This document shows, one piece after another, positions 27,264 through 37,872 of a DNA stretch of 64,000 nt. Source of the stretch: Stutzerimonas kunmingensis (GTDB lineage: Bacteria; Pseudomonadota; Gammaproteobacteria; Pseudomonadales; Pseudomonadaceae); assembly GCF_002929225.1 (NCBI RefSeq), contig NZ_PISM01000021.1, positions 310,001 to 374,000 on the forward strand, in the 5' to 3' direction. The stretch's first letter is position 1. Each line of letters opens with the position of its first letter. Both the position numbers and the translations under genes were made by a program. The notes beneath the pieces were generated by a model. The model was not told the DNA's origin, made no database searches, and was given only the letters and a program-made list of their open reading frames with translations.

Positions 27264-28694
27264 TCAAGACGCCAGAATCTTCCCCGGATTCATGATCCCG
27301 TGCGGATCGATCGCGCGCTTCACCGTCGCGATCAAGGACAGCTCCGCCGGATTGCGGCTGTAGTGCAACCACGGCCGCTTGTGCAGCCCAATGCCGTGCT
27401 CGGCCGAGACCGATCCCGACAGGCTGCGCACGATAGCGTAGAATGCAGCCTCGATGCGCTGTTCGGTCTTGCGGTCGTCAGTCGGCAGCGAACCCACCAT
27501 GATATGCACGTTGCCGTCGCCGACGTGGCCGAAGTAGATCGCCCGAACGCCGGGGAAATCGCGCGCCAGCGCCTCGCGCATCCGGGCCACGCATTCCTCG
27601 ATGCCCGAGATGGGCGCGGACACGTCGAAGTTGATGGTGGGCGCGAAGGTGCGCAGCATCTCGGAGATGGCATCGCGCAGTTCCCAGAAGGCTTGGGTCT
27701 GCGTGTGAGATTGGGCCACGGCGGCGTCGGCGATCCAGCCTTCGGCCAGCGCGTGTTCCAACATCGCCTCGAAGCGCGCCGCATCCTCTTCGGGTGCGGC
27801 CGCCTGCAGGTCCAGCAGCACGTATAGCGGATACGTGGCCGGCAGCGGCGCGGCGATGCCGCCGGCGGTTGTGGCCGCGGCATAGTAGTCCTGCCACATC
27901 ATCTCGAATGCGCTGACCCGGCCGCCCAGGAGGTGCTGCGCATGGCGCAGCAGCTTGATGGCCGAGCCGAAATCGGGCGCGGCTACCAACGCGGTATTGG
28001 CACCCGAGACGCCCGGATGCAGGCGGAGCACGGCCTGCGTGATGATGCCCAGCGTGCCCTCGGTGCCGATGAACAGATGCTTCAGATCGGGGCCGGCATT
28101 GTTCTTGACCATCTTGTTCATCATGGACAGCACGGTTCCGTCGGGCAGCACGGCTTCCAGTCCCAGCACCAGGTCGCGCGCCATGCCGTAGCGGATCACG
28201 CGGTTGCCGCCCGCATTGGTGGCGATGTTGCCGCCGATCTGGCAGGAGCCGCGCGCGCCCAGGTCCAGCGCGAACAGAAAGCCCGCCGCCTGCGCGGCTT
28301 CCTGAACGACCTGCAGCGGCGTGCCGGCCAGGACGGTCATGGTGGCTGAGGCAGGGTCCAGTTCGACCACGCCGGACATGCGCTCCAGTGAAACGAGCAC
28401 GCAGCCTTCTATCGGCGTGGCACCGCCGGCCAGGCCGGTCAGCCCGCCCTGCGGCACCACCGGGCAGCGTCCTGCATGGCATAATGACAGCACGCGCGCA
28501 ATTTCGGCGGTGTCGTGCGGGCGCACCAAGGCCAGCGGCCTGCCGCCTTCCTCGCCGCTCCAGTCGTTCAGGTACCGGGCCTCGATGTCGGCGCCCGCCA
28601 GCACTTCGCCGATGCTGGCGTCGGCGCGCAGCGCGGCCAGAATTCGTTTAGGGTTCCAGGGCCCGGACGCCGGTTCCGATGCAGTGATGTTCAT
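27264..28694 (-). CDS. FAD-binding oxidoreductase, GlcD / D-lactate dehydrogenase type
   Basis: 476 residues from ATG 28694, chosen for GAGGAG seven bases upstream. N-terminal FAD_binding_4 domain: PVVPQGGLTGLAGG, then DLGARGSCQIGGNIATNAGG. C-terminal FAD-oxidase_C domain with YFGHVGDGNVHIMV and SAEHGIGLHKRPWL. Such enzymes oxidise 2-hydroxyacids (glycolate, D-lactate, D-2-hydroxyglutarate). The preferred substrate cannot be told. It stands alone between IS remnants, with no clear link to the nah genes. Confidence 0.86.
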   Translation of the reverse strand: MNITASEPASGPWNPKRILAALRADASIGEVLAGADIEARYLNDWSGEEGGRPLALVRPHDTAEIARVLSLCHAGRCPVVPQGGLTGLAGGATPIEGCVLVSLERMSGVVELDPASATMTVLAGTPLQVVQEAAQAAGFLFALDLGARGSCQIGGNIATNAGGNRVIRYGMARDLVLGLEAVLPDGTVLSMMNKMVKNNAGPDLKHLFIGTEGTLGIITQAVLRLHPGVSGANTALVAAPDFGSAIKLLRHAQHLLGGRVSAFEMMWQDYYAAATTAGGIAAPLPATYPLYVLLDLQAAAPEEDAARFEAMLEHALAEGWIADAAVAQSHTQTQAFWELRDAISEMLRTFAPTINFDVSAPISGIEECVARMREALARDFPGVRAIYFGHVGDGNVHIMVGSLPTDDRKTEQRIEAAFYAIVRSLSGSVSAEHGIGLHKRPWLHYSRNPAELSLIATVKRAIDPHGIMNPGKILAS

Positions 28695-28933
28695 GAAGAG
28701 ACTCCTCTTCCAGTTTATGGAACGGCCAGCGTGTCCAGCCTTTATGATGGGCGGCCGCGGATTCTGGGGAAAGAGCGAGTTACTAACCCGAAATTTTGTA
28801 TCCGGACAGTCAAAAAGTTTTCCGATAAATATCCGTGAAACCCATAACACGCTGATGCTTTTGTGTTTTTATGATGTCAGACAATACCCCGTAATATCAT
28901 TGCGATGTTCGAATACTTTGTTCCTCATTAGTA

Positions 28934-29404
28934 ACAGGCGAGGAAGTGGGTAGATTGGCAGTCGCTAAACATCCCAACCCCCACACCCTGCTGTCGCCAT
29001 GCAGCGGCCAGGCGATTCGCCCATTCTTCGAGTGGCTCGGTGAGCACTGCCAGCATATCGAGGCGGTCGCCATGGACATGAACACCGCTTTCGACCTGGA
29101 AGTGCAGCGGCACTGCCCTCAAGCCGACGTGGCCTACGACCTGTTCCATGGGGTGGCGCGCTACGGTCGTGAGGTGATCGACCATAGTCGCGTCGACCAG
29201 GCCAACCTCCTGCGCGATAACAAAACAGCGCGCAAGGTGGTGGTCAAGCGCAGCCGCTGGCTGCTGCTGCGCAACGCTGAGAACCTCAAGGACGGCCAAG
29301 CCGTGCAGTTGCAGGAATTGCTCGCCGCCAACCAGCCATTGGCCCACGGTCTATCTGCCACCGCCAAACTGAACGGGCTTGCCGACCTAGCATCCATCGG
29401 CTGA
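28934..29404 (+). pseudogene. ISL3-family transposase fragment
   Basis: Reads IRPFFEWLGEHCQHIEAVAM, then DMNTAFDLEVQRHCPQADV and YDLFHGVARYGREVID, the central DDE part of ISL3 transposases, ending near LQELLAANQPLA. The N- and C-terminal thirds are missing. A relic between the FAD oxidase gene and nahX. Confidence 0.75.
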
Positions 29405-29489
29405 TCTGTTTCTCGCTCCGCTTATTACCGAAACCGCCTAAAGAGATCAGAAGGCCAGTCAATGCTGCTGATTTCCTTCTGGAAGCCAG

Positions 29490-29551
29490 CCGCATGATGC
29501 GTTCGGGCGCGAAAGTCGAAATCTACCTCTACCCCAAACTGGATGCCTCAT
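29490..29551 (+). pseudogene. IS66 tnpB start fragment
   Basis: MMRSGAKVEIYLYPKLD matches the beginning of the IS66 TnpB at 53684 (MMRPDAKVQKVYLYPK). Only about 18 codons survive. It overlaps the end of nahX on the opposite strand by about 20 bases. Confidence 0.55.
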
Positions 29552-29969
29552 GATGCCCTATGGCCGCCAAGCCTGCTGCCGCGCAGGCTTCGTCCTGCCC
29601 CTCGTCGGCCCCAGAGACGCCGATGCCGCCGATGCATTCACCATCGAGTAGGATCGGCAGGCCCCCGCCGAACACCACCAGCCGCTCGCGTCTCGGCAGG
29701 CCGATGCGCAGGCGCGGGTTGTCACCCAGCACGTCGAGCCAGTCGCGGGTGGGGAAGCCGAAGCTCACGGCGGTGTACGCCTTGTCTTCGGCAATTTCCC
29801 GTGAATGTAGAAAGGCGCCGTTCATGCGCAGATAGGCCAACGGCAGGCCGGAGTGGTCAACCACACAGACGTTAATGCGCACGCCTAGCTTCTCTGCATG
29901 TGCCACGGCCGCACGGGTGGCGGCATAGGCGGCTTCCCAGTGCAGCGAGCGTTGATTCGTTGTTCTCAT
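29529..29969 (-). CDS. nahX: GlcG/HbpS-family protein, last gene of the lower operon
   Basis: 146 residues. Contains VVDHSGLPLAYLRMNGAFLH, AYTAVSFGFPT and GGLPILLDGECIGGIGVSGA, typical of the GlcG/HbpS (DUF336) fold. NahX sits at the end of naphthalene lower operons just after nahJ, as here (30-base gap). The role is uncertain; HbpS proteins bind haem and protect against oxidative stress. The last ~20 bases run into an IS66 scrap, so the very C-terminus may be altered. Confidence 0.82.
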   Translation of the reverse strand: MRTTNQRSLHWEAAYAATRAAVAHAEKLGVRINVCVVDHSGLPLAYLRMNGAFLHSREIAEDKAYTAVSFGFPTRDWLDVLGDNPRLRIGLPRRERLVVFGGGLPILLDGECIGGIGVSGADEGQDEACAAAGLAAIGHHEASSLG

Positions 29970-29999
29970 GTGCCGGACTCTGTGCAGGAGGAGGCAGGC

Positions 30000-30191
30000 T
30001 CATCGACCAATGGCCTTGGCGCTCTCGCCGCCGATGCCGAAGTGGACCTTGGGCATCTCGGTGATGATCACCCGCACGCTGGCCAGCGGCGCGTCCAGCG
30101 AGCGCGAGATGGCCTGGCTGACCTCGCGGATCAGCGACTCCTTCTGCTCGTCGCTGCGGCCTTCGAGGATATGGATCTGGGCAATAGGCAT
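30000..30191 (-). CDS. nahJ: 4-oxalocrotonate tautomerase
   Basis: 63 residues, the normal size of the hexameric enzyme. Starts MPIAQIHI, so Pro-1 is exposed after Met removal as the catalytic base; Arg residues near 11 and 39 (SVRVIITE) fit the active site. It isomerises 2-hydroxymuconate to 2-oxo-3-hexenedioate on the NAD-dependent branch of meta-cleavage. Lies between nahK and nahX. Confidence 0.93.
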   Translation of the reverse strand: MPIAQIHILEGRSDEQKESLIREVSQAISRSLDAPLASVRVIITEMPKVHFGIGGESAKAIGR

Positions 30192-30239
30192 GGTGTGTCT
30201 CCTGAAGAAGAGGCCGCCCGTGCAGGGCGGCCGAATGGC

Positions 30240-31034
30240 TCAGATGAAGCGCGCGGAGACGCTGCCAAGCCCCTGATAGCGCACGGTGATGTTGTCGCCC
30301 GGCTCCACCGATACCGCAGCCGTGATGCCACCGGTCATGATGAATGTGCCGGCCGGTATGTGTTCGCCGCGCTCTGCCAGCAGGTTGGCGAGCATCGCCA
30401 CGCTGGACAGCGGATGGCCGAGCACTGCGGCGCCGGCACCAAGTTCTACCACCTCACCGTTCTTCTCCATCACCACGCCGAGGGTGCGCAGGTCGACGTC
30501 TTCCAGATTGGCCATCTGGCCGCCGGTGATGAAACGCGTCGAGGAGGCGTTGTCGGCCACCACGCTGATCAGGTCGAACTTGAAGTTCTCGTAGCGCGAG
30601 TCGATCACCTCGACGGTGGGGATCACGTAGTCGACCGCTGCAATCACGTCACCGATGTGGCAACCGGGGCCTTGCAGCGGCGCCTTGGTGACCACCGAGA
30701 TTTCCGCCTCGATCTTCGGATGGATCAGCTTGGAGCAATCCACCACGCCACCATCGGGCACGCTGAAGTAGTCGGCGAGAAAGCCGTAGATCGGCGTCTC
30801 CACGCCCATCTGCGCCATCTTCGCCCAAGAGGTCAGGCCCATCTTCAGGCCGACGATCTTGTTGCCGCGCGCCTCCTTGCGGCGGCGGATTTCCCACTGG
30901 ATGTCGTAGGCATCGGCGAAGGTCATCTCGGGATAATCGTTGGTGACCTTGTGAATATCGTGCGCCTGCAATTCGGCGTTCTCGATGTGCTCGGCCAGGG
31001 CCAGCACCTGCTCGCGGTTGAGGGTACGGTTCAT
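30240..31034 (-). CDS. nahK: 4-oxalocrotonate decarboxylase
   Basis: 264 residues from ATG 31034, which overlaps the nahM stop (ATGA); the frame is open further but without family similarity. Conserved segments: [20 protein letters not shown] and [14 protein letters not shown], with Lys and Glu ligands of the fumarylacetoacetase-like metal-dependent fold. Decarboxylates 2-oxo-3-hexenedioate to 2-hydroxypenta-2,4-dienoate and forms a complex with NahL. Confidence 0.92.
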   Translation of the reverse strand: MNRTLNREQVLALAEHIENAELQAHDIHKVTNDYPEMTFADAYDIQWEIRRRKEARGNKIVGLKMGLTSWAKMAQMGVETPIYGFLADYFSVPDGGVVDCSKLIHPKIEAEISVVTKAPLQGPGCHIGDVIAAVDYVIPTVEVIDSRYENFKFDLISVVADNASSTRFITGGQMANLEDVDLRTLGVVMEKNGEVVELGAGAAVLGHPLSSVAMLANLLAERGEHIPAGTFIMTGGITAAVSVEPGDNITVRYQGLGSVSARFI

Positions 31035-32071
31035 GCGCTCACCTTCTGGTTCTGGCGGGCCCGGGACATATCCAGGGCGAGGTCTTCGATCATGTCTTCC
31101 TGGCCGCCGACGGTGCCGCGGCGCCCCAGCTCGACCAGAATGTCGCGGGCCGGTACGCCGTATTTCTTCTCGGCGCGCTGGGCAAACAACAGGAACGAGC
31201 TGTATACGCCGGCATAGCCCAGGGTCAGCGCATCGCGGTCGACGCGGATCGGCTGGTCCATCATTGGCACGACGATGTCTTCGGCCACATCCATGATCTT
31301 GTAGAGGTCGATGCCGGTTTCCACGCCCATGCGCTTGCACACCGCGACGAAGACTTCCAGCGGGGTGTTGCCGGCACCGGCGCCGAGGCCGGCGACCGAG
31401 CCGTCGATACGCGAGGCGCCAGCTTCGATGGCGGCCAGCGAGTTGGCGATGGCCATGCCCATGTTGTGGTGGCCGTGGAAGCCGATCTCGGTGGCGGGGT
31501 TCAGCTCGGCGCGCAGCAGGCCGATCTTCTCGCTGACCTCATCGGGCAGCAGGTAGCCGGCCGAGTCGGTGCAGTAGATGCAGTTAGCGCCGTAGCTTTC
31601 CATCAGCCTGGCCTGCTCGAGCACTTTTTCCGCGCTGATCATGTGCGCCATCATCAGAAAGCCGACGGTATCGGCGCCCAGCTTGCGCGACATGCCGATG
31701 TGCTGCTCGGAGACGTCGGCCTCGGTGCAATGCGTGGCCACACGAATGGTGGAGACGCCACAGTCGAGCGCCATCTTCAGGTGGTCGACCGTGCCGATGC
31801 CCGGCAGCAGCAGGGCGGATACCTTGGCCTGCTTGAGGCGCGGGATTACCGCACGCAGGTATTCCTCGTCGCTGTGCGCGGGGAAGCCGTAGTTGATCGA
31901 GCGACCGCCGAGGCCGTCGCCGTGGGTGATCTCGATCAGCGGCATGCCGGCGGCGTCGAGGCCGGTGGCGACCGCGATCATCTGCTCGAGGCTGATCTGG
32001 TGGCGCTTGGCGTGCATGCCGTCGCGCAGGCTCATGTCGTGCAGGGTGACGTTCTTGCCTTGCAGATTCAT
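31031..32071 (-). CDS. nahM: 4-hydroxy-2-oxovalerate aldolase
   Basis: 346 residues. DmpG-type TIM barrel: [16 protein letters not shown] near the N-terminus supplies catalytic Arg and the metal Asp, and [11 protein letters not shown] supplies the His metal ligands. Splits 4-hydroxy-2-oxovalerate into pyruvate and acetaldehyde, and channels the latter to NahO, encoded just upstream (11-base gap). Confidence 0.94.
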   Translation of the reverse strand: MNLQGKNVTLHDMSLRDGMHAKRHQISLEQMIAVATGLDAAGMPLIEITHGDGLGGRSINYGFPAHSDEEYLRAVIPRLKQAKVSALLLPGIGTVDHLKMALDCGVSTIRVATHCTEADVSEQHIGMSRKLGADTVGFLMMAHMISAEKVLEQARLMESYGANCIYCTDSAGYLLPDEVSEKIGLLRAELNPATEIGFHGHHNMGMAIANSLAAIEAGASRIDGSVAGLGAGAGNTPLEVFVAVCKRMGVETGIDLYKIMDVAEDIVVPMMDQPIRVDRDALTLGYAGVYSSFLLFAQRAEKKYGVPARDILVELGRRGTVGGQEDMIEDLALDMSRARQNQKVSA

Positions 32072-32082
32072 GGTGCTACTCC

Positions 32083-33006
32083 TCAGGCCAGTGCCGCTTC
32101 ACGACGTGGCAGTTGAATGGTGCCGCTGGCGATTTCCTCGGCGAACATCTCGCCAGTACGCAGCGCTGCGGCGGTCATGATGTCGAGGTTGCCGGCGTAC
32201 TTGGGCAGGTAGTCGCCCAGGCCCTCGACTTCCATGAAGATCGAGACGCGGTTGCCGTCGAATACCGGGCCATTCTTCAGCCGGTAGCCGGGCACGTACT
32301 TCTGCACCTCGGCGATCATCGCGTGGACCGATGCGGTGATCGCATCCTGGTCCGGTTCGGTTTCGGTCAGGCAGTGGATGGTGTCGCGCATCATCAGCGG
32401 CGGCTCGGCCGGGTTGACGACGATGATCGCCTTGCCTTCCTTGGCCCCGCCGACCTGCTCGATGGCGCCGGCGGTGGTGCGGGTGAACTCGTCGATGTTC
32501 TTGCGGGTGCCCGGGCCGATGGAGCGCGAGGACACGGTGGCGACGATCTCGCCGTAGGCCACCGGCTGCACGCGCGATACCGCGGCGACCATCGGGATGG
32601 TGGCCTGGCCACCACAGGTGACCATGTTGACGTTCATTTCCAGCGTGCCGACATGCTGCTTGAGGTTCACCGGCGGCACGCAGTACGGGCCGATGGCGGC
32701 CGGGGTCAGGTCGACCATCAGCACGCCCAGCTCGTTGAGCTTGCGGCTGTTCTCGGCGTGTACATAGGCGGAGGTGGCATCGAAGGCGATGCGGATATCG
32801 TCCTCGAGCACGTGCGGCAGCAGGCCGTCGACGCCCTCGGCGGTGGTCTTCAGGCCGAACTCGCGGGCGCGCTTGAGGCCATCGGACTCGGGGTCGATGC
32901 CGACCATCCAGACCGGCTCGATCCACTCGGAACGCAGCATCTTCATCACCAGATCTGTGCCGATGTTGCCCGGGCCGATAATGGCGGCTTTCAGTTTCTT
33001 GCTCAT
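32083..33006 (-). CDS. nahO: Acetaldehyde dehydrogenase (acylating)
   Basis: 307 residues. NAD-binding [14 protein letters not shown] at 7-20, catalytic Cys131 in [12 protein letters not shown]. Converts acetaldehyde plus CoA to acetyl-CoA in a complex with NahM. Start ATG at 33006, 14 bases after nahL. C-terminus is complete. Confidence 0.94.
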   Translation of the reverse strand: MSKKLKAAIIGPGNIGTDLVMKMLRSEWIEPVWMVGIDPESDGLKRAREFGLKTTAEGVDGLLPHVLEDDIRIAFDATSAYVHAENSRKLNELGVLMVDLTPAAIGPYCVPPVNLKQHVGTLEMNVNMVTCGGQATIPMVAAVSRVQPVAYGEIVATVSSRSIGPGTRKNIDEFTRTTAGAIEQVGGAKEGKAIIVVNPAEPPLMMRDTIHCLTETEPDQDAITASVHAMIAEVQKYVPGYRLKNGPVFDGNRVSIFMEVEGLGDYLPKYAGNLDIMTAAALRTGEMFAEEIASGTIQLPRREAALA

Positions 33007-33020
33007 CAGGCTGTCCTCGA

Positions 33021-33806
33021 TCAGATGAAGCGCACGGAGGCGCTGCCGATGCCGCCGATCTCGACGCGCATGAAATCACCGGCCTTGACCGGTTCCAGCG
33101 GAACCAGCGAGCCGGACAGGATCACTTCGCCGGCCTTGAGGCCAATGCCGAAGTGGCCGAGGGTGTTGGCCAGCCAGGCCACGCAGTTGACCGGCGAGCC
33201 GAGCGCAGCCGCTCCAGCGCCGGTGGAGAGCAGCTGGCCGTTCTTCTCAACCAGCATGCCGCAGGTGACCAGATCGACCTGGCGCGGTGAGACGGCCTGG
33301 TCCCCCAGCACGAACAGCCCGCAGGAGGCGTTGTCCGCGACGGTGTCCTGGATCTTGATCTTCCAGTCCTGGATGCGCGAATCGACCACTTCGAAGCAGG
33401 GGATCACGCATTCGGTGGCAGCCAGCACGTCGGCGTTGGTCACGCCCGGCCCCATCAAATCCTTCTTGAGGATGAAGGCGATCTCGCCCTCGGCGCGTGG
33501 CTGGATCAGCCGCTCGCTGATCGGCATTGCCTCGCCGCTGTTGTAGACCATGGCATCGGTGAGGTAGCCGAAGTCCGGCTGGTGCACGCTGAGCATGTTC
33601 TGCACGGCCTTGCTGGTGACGCCGATCTTCTTGCCGATCACCCGCTCGCCGGCCGCCAGGCGGCGTTCGAGCATGCGCAGGGAGATGTGGTAGGCGTCCT
33701 CGACCGTGATGTCGAAGCCGCGGCTGGTCAGCGGCGACACGGTCTCGCGCTGGACCATCGCCTGGTAGAGCTCGTCGCCGAGTTCGTTGATCAATGTCTT
33801 GTCCAT
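33021..33806 (-). CDS. nahL: 2-hydroxypenta-2,4-dienoate hydratase
   Basis: 261 residues from ATG 33806 ([17 protein letters not shown]); the frame continues upstream but overlaps nahN. Conserved [16 protein letters not shown] and [15 protein letters not shown]. Adds water to give 4-hydroxy-2-oxovalerate. Homologous to NahK, with which it associates. The 11-base spacing after nahN indicates one transcript. Confidence 0.93.
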   Translation of the reverse strand: MDKTLINELGDELYQAMVQRETVSPLTSRGFDITVEDAYHISLRMLERRLAAGERVIGKKIGVTSKAVQNMLSVHQPDFGYLTDAMVYNSGEAMPISERLIQPRAEGEIAFILKKDLMGPGVTNADVLAATECVIPCFEVVDSRIQDWKIKIQDTVADNASCGLFVLGDQAVSPRQVDLVTCGMLVEKNGQLLSTGAGAAALGSPVNCVAWLANTLGHFGIGLKAGEVILSGSLVPLEPVKAGDFMRVEIGGIGSASVRFI

Positions 33807-33817
33807 ATCGGTCTCTC

Positions 33818-34666
33818 TCAGGAATGGAGGGCGTCGGCCTCGGCGAGGAAATTCTCGACCAGGCGGGCGAAACGCTCGGCGTGTTCGATCTGGGTCCAGT
33901 GGCCGCAATGGCCAAAGACGTGGAGTTGGGCGTTGGGAATCCACTGCGCGAGGGTCAGCGAAGCCTGCAGCGGGATGATCCGATCCTCGCGGCCATGGAT
34001 GACCAGGGTTTCGTGGGGCAGGGCGCGGATATCGGCCTCGTTGCTGGCCAGATCGTCGACTCCGTTCTGCCGTGGCGGCGGGAACATCGCGGCGAACGAC
34101 TCCTGGAAGCCCGGGCGGATGCTGGCTTGGTAGCGCAGCTCGGCCAGCTCGTCGTTGACCAGGGTGCGGTCGTGGGCGAACAGATCGAGCAGCCTGCGCA
34201 TGTTGGCCAGCGACGGCGTGTAGCCCCACGCCATTTCCAGCCCCTCGGTGATCGGAAAGGCCACGCCGACGCTGCCCATCAGCACCAGCCGGCGCACGCG
34301 CTCGGGGTGACGGATGGCCAGTGCCAGCGCCAGCCCGCCGCCGAACGAGTTGCCGACGATGTCGCCCTGCTGGATGCCGAGGGCGTCGAGCACGCCGATG
34401 GCATGCTCGACCCAGCGCGCCTGGCTGTATTGTCCATCGGCCGGACGTTCGCTGTAGCCGAAGCCGAGCATGTCCGGAGCGACCACCCGGCGCGTCTGCG
34501 CCAGCTGCGGAATGATCCCGCGCCAGTTGGCCCAGGCGGTGACGCCCGGCCCGGAGCCGTGGATCAGCAGAACCGGGAAGCCTTCGCCCTGATCATGCAG
34601 GTTGGTGCGGTAGCCAGCGGCGAGGATTTCGCGACCGATTTCAGGGCTTTGCTGCGGTGCGTTCAT
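33818..34666 (-). CDS. nahN: 2-hydroxymuconic semialdehyde hydrolase
   Basis: 282 residues, alpha/beta hydrolase. HGSGPG near 36-41, nucleophile elbow GNSFGG, catalytic Asp in HGREDRIIP and His in FGHCGHWTQIE. It cleaves the ring-fission product directly, the hydrolytic branch used for methylcatechols. A decayed homologue lies at about 50070-50416. Confidence 0.93.
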   Translation of the reverse strand: MNAPQQSPEIGREILAAGYRTNLHDQGEGFPVLLIHGSGPGVTAWANWRGIIPQLAQTRRVVAPDMLGFGYSERPADGQYSQARWVEHAIGVLDALGIQQGDIVGNSFGGGLALALAIRHPERVRRLVLMGSVGVAFPITEGLEMAWGYTPSLANMRRLLDLFAHDRTLVNDELAELRYQASIRPGFQESFAAMFPPPRQNGVDDLASNEADIRALPHETLVIHGREDRIIPLQASLTLAQWIPNAQLHVFGHCGHWTQIEHAERFARLVENFLAEADALHS

Positions 34667-34676
34667 GGCCAGCTCC

Positions 34677-36137
34677 TCAGAGTTTCACACAGATGTTTTT
34701 CAGCTCGGTGTAGAATTCCAGCGAGTGCACACCCCCTTCGCGCCCGATGCCCGACTGCTTGCTGCCGCCGAAGGCGGTGCGCAGGTCGCGCAGGAACCAG
34801 CTGTTGACCCAGGCGATGCCGGCCTCGATCTGCCCGGCGACGCGGTGGGCGCGCGAAGCGTTCTCGGTCCAGATCGCCGAGGCCAGGCCGTAAGGCAGGC
34901 TGTTGGCCAGTTCAATGGCTTCCTCCTCGCTGTCGAACGGGCGGATATGGCAGCAGGGGCCGAAGATTTCCTCGGTGACCACCGCCGAATCGTCGGTCAG
35001 GCCGGTCCAGATGGTCGGCTGCACCCAGGCGCCGCCGGCCAGGTGCGCCGGCATCTCCGGCACGCCGCCGCCGGTGACAACGGTGGCGCCGTCGTCGACT
35101 GCCTGCTGGTAGTAACTGAGGACTTTTTCACGGTGCTTGTGGCTGATCAGCGGGCCGAAATTGGCCTCTGGATCGTTCGGTTCGCCGATCTTCAACGCTT
35201 CGGCGCCGGCCTTCAGGCGGGCGACGAACGCGTCGAAGATCGGCCGCTCGACATACACCCGCTCGGTGCCCAGGCAGACTTGGCCGCAGTTGGCGAAGGC
35301 CGAGCGCAGGGTGCCCTCGATGGCCTTGTCCAGGTCACAGTCGGCGAAGACGATGCCGGCGTTCTTGCCGCCCAGCTCCAGCGACACCTGGCGCACGCCC
35401 TTGGCCGCGGCGCGCATGATGGTTTCGCCGGTGCCGGTCTCGCCGGTGAAGGTGTAGGCGTCGACGTCCGGGTGCTCGGTGAGGAAGGCCCCGGCCGAAT
35501 CGCCGCCGAAACCGTGCACCACGTTGTACACGCCGGCCGGCACACCGGCGGCCTGCATCACCTCGCCGAGCAGGGTGGCGGTCAGCGGGGTTTCCTCGGA
35601 TGGTTTTACCACCACGCAGTTGCCGCAGGCCAGGGCCGGGCCGACTTTCCAGGTCATCAGCAGCAGCGGCAGGTTCCACGGGCTGATCACGCCGATCACC
35701 CCCTTGGGCCGGCGCACGCCGTAGTTGAGTGCACCGGCGCCGTCCGGGGTGGCCATCTCGAAGGCTTCGGTCGGCACGTTCTTGATCAGGTCGGCGAACA
35801 CCTTGAAATTGGCCGCGCCGCGCGGAATGTCGATGTGGCTGGCCAGGGATTTGGGCTTGCCGGTGTCCAGGCATTCGGCCTCGAGAAACTCATCGAAGCG
35901 CGCCGTGACGCCATCGGCCACGCGATGCAGAATCTCAGCGCGCTCGGCCACCGTCATCTTCCCCCATGGTCCCTTCAGCGCAGCGCGTGCCGCCCTGACC
36001 GCGGCGTCGACCTCGGCGCGGCCGGCCTCGTGCACGCGGCCGATCACCTGGCCATTGACCGGGTTGATGTCCTCGAAGGTGCGGCCGCTGGCCGAATCGA
36101 CGAAGGCACCGTTAATGAAATGCTTGATCTCTTTCAT
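34677..36137 (-). CDS. nahI: 2-hydroxymuconic semialdehyde dehydrogenase
   Basis: 486 residues, ALDH family. ISPWNLPLLLMTWK (catalytic Asn), FTGETGTGETI, SLELGGKNAGIVF (catalytic Glu) and NCGQVCLGTERV (catalytic Cys) are all present. Oxidises 2-hydroxymuconic semialdehyde to 2-hydroxymuconate with NAD. Strongly GC-rich, as is the operon from here down to nahJ. Confidence 0.94.
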   Translation of the reverse strand: MKEIKHFINGAFVDSASGRTFEDINPVNGQVIGRVHEAGRAEVDAAVRAARAALKGPWGKMTVAERAEILHRVADGVTARFDEFLEAECLDTGKPKSLASHIDIPRGAANFKVFADLIKNVPTEAFEMATPDGAGALNYGVRRPKGVIGVISPWNLPLLLMTWKVGPALACGNCVVVKPSEETPLTATLLGEVMQAAGVPAGVYNVVHGFGGDSAGAFLTEHPDVDAYTFTGETGTGETIMRAAAKGVRQVSLELGGKNAGIVFADCDLDKAIEGTLRSAFANCGQVCLGTERVYVERPIFDAFVARLKAGAEALKIGEPNDPEANFGPLISHKHREKVLSYYQQAVDDGATVVTGGGVPEMPAHLAGGAWVQPTIWTGLTDDSAVVTEEIFGPCCHIRPFDSEEEAIELANSLPYGLASAIWTENASRAHRVAGQIEAGIAWVNSWFLRDLRTAFGGSKQSGIGREGGVHSLEFYTELKNICVKL

Positions 36138-36171
36138 CTGCGCAATCTCTGCAATAAGTCGAACCGAACCA

Positions 36172-37095
36172 TCAGGTCAGCACGGTCATGAATCGTTCGT
36201 TGAGCACACGGTCGTGATAGAAGATCGCCTTGCCCAGGTCCTTAGCCAGCCAGGTCACCGGCTTGTGATCCGGATAGCTGTAGTTGCCGCCGCAGAACAC
36301 CTCGCTGCGGTTACCGGACGGGTCGAAGAAGTAGATGGTCTTGCCGTGGGTCAGGCCATGACGGGTCGGGCCGATGTCGATAGAGGTGTCGGTCATGGAG
36401 ATCAGGTCGGCGGCGCGAAGCACGTCTTCCCAGGTTTCGAGGTGAAAGGACACATGATGGAGGCGGCCTTTTTCCGGATGGTGAATGAAGGCCACGTCGT
36501 GGGCCTTGGTCGACAGACTGAGGAACTGGGCGACGCGCGTGCCATTTTCGTCCAGCACCTGTTCGGCCAGATAGAAGCCGAGCACCTTGGTGAACAGGTC
36601 ATAGGTCGCCGGCAATTCGTCGCCATACAGTAGGCAATGATCGAAACGCACAGCCGCCATGCCTTTCAGATCGCGCGGCCATGCCTCGGGATTGACCTCA
36701 TTCACACCCCACTTTCCAGTATATTCCTTGTCTGCATACAACTCGAAGTGATGCCCGGAGGGTGCCTGGAAGCGCACGCGCCGGCCACAACTGTTCAGCT
36801 CACCTGCGGGTAGCTGCTCAACGGCACAGCCATATGCCGTCAGATCCCGCTCCAGTTGCCGGAGAGCATCCTCATCCACAACCTTGAAACCCATAAAATC
36901 CATACCAGGTTCGTCGGCTTCGCGTAGCACCACGGAGAATTTGTCAACTTCGGTCCAAGCCTTGAGATAGACACGGCCCTGATCGTCACGGTCCATCTCG
37001 ATCAGGCCCAGCAACTCGACGTAGTGTTCCAGGGCCTTGCTCATGTCCAGTACACGCAGCTGCACATGGCCGGGGCGCATTATACCTTTGTTCAT
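36172..37095 (-). CDS. nahH: Catechol 2,3-dioxygenase
   Basis: 307 residues, extradiol dioxygenase (vicinal oxygen chelate fold). Fe(II) ligands H153 (RFDHCLL), H214 (RLHHVSFH) and E265 (NRSEVF). Opens catechol meta to the hydroxyl groups. Its ATG overlaps the nahT stop (ATGA), fitting co-production with its reactivating ferredoxin. Confidence 0.95.
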   Translation of the reverse strand: MNKGIMRPGHVQLRVLDMSKALEHYVELLGLIEMDRDDQGRVYLKAWTEVDKFSVVLREADEPGMDFMGFKVVDEDALRQLERDLTAYGCAVEQLPAGELNSCGRRVRFQAPSGHHFELYADKEYTGKWGVNEVNPEAWPRDLKGMAAVRFDHCLLYGDELPATYDLFTKVLGFYLAEQVLDENGTRVAQFLSLSTKAHDVAFIHHPEKGRLHHVSFHLETWEDVLRAADLISMTDTSIDIGPTRHGLTHGKTIYFFDPSGNRSEVFCGGNYSYPDHKPVTWLAKDLGKAIFYHDRVLNERFMTVLT

Positions 37096-37430
37096 GACGT
37101 CACCTTTTCTCTTTGTTGTGGGTCGACCGTATTTTCATAGCACGGCTTTGAATAACGCTCGATACATAGATCGCTACGGGCAAACAGTCGGCAGGCCAGG
37201 GCGTAGCCTTGTTCGCGGGCCTCTACCGGTACGTGCTTGCAGCTCATACGCCCGCATTCGTAATCACCGGTCAGCACCCGCACCTTACACAGGCCGCACC
37301 CGCCGCCGCGACAGCCAACTGGTAGGCAGTGCTTGTTCTGGGCCTCCATAGCACGAAGCACTGACTGCTGCGGCTGGCAGACGAAGCTCTCCCCATCAGG
37401 CCGTACAGTGATTTCAAAGACCGTTGGCAT
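37092..37430 (-). CDS. nahT: Chloroplast-type [2Fe-2S] ferredoxin that reactivates NahH
   Basis: 112 residues from ATG 37430 (GGAGG four bases upstream); an earlier in-frame start at 37463 is less likely. Cluster cysteines in [12 protein letters not shown], plus a later Cys in ALACRLF. NahT/XylT ferredoxins re-reduce the oxidised iron of catechol 2,3-dioxygenase. Confidence 0.92.
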   Translation of the reverse strand: MPTVFEITVRPDGESFVCQPQQSVLRAMEAQNKHCLPVGCRGGGCGLCKVRVLTGDYECGRMSCKHVPVEAREQGYALACRLFARSDLCIERYSKPCYENTVDPQQREKVTS

Positions 37431-37872
37431 CCCGCCTCCGTCGACATGTGCGTCAGTGGGCACCGCTGCAGGACCTCCAAATACAAGTCCTGACCAGTTT
37501 GGCGATCGCTAGGGAAGTATTGATTGTCATCGCGGGAGCGCTGATTATTAAGGTGTAACGGAACGAACTCTTGTTATTGGTTTGCATTGTTCTCTCTAGC
37601 GATGCTCTTTGGCGCAGCATGTATGAAATCCTAATGGGTTACCGTGGTATCTGCGGTCCACTGGCACCAATGCGGTGGCTGCCTGTGCTTAGATCAGAAT
37701 CTAACTATATTTACAGATCCAACGGCTCCCATGGGCGTCGGCCTAGCGGCTGAAACAAAGTGATATTTTGCACCTAGCACTAAACGCAAGCCTATGTGCA
37801 TCACGTAACCCGTTCGCAGAAAACACTTCAATTACTCGCCTTCGAAACCTTAGCCACTATCGACACGGCCTC
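37431..37872. other. 440-base gap between nahG and nahT, no gene recognised
   Basis: In NAH7-like operons nahG and nahT are close neighbours. Here about 440 bases of lower-GC sequence separate them. Short ORFs exist, but none resembles a known family, and I see no IS ends. It could be an insertion relic or carry an internal promoter. Confidence 0.4.
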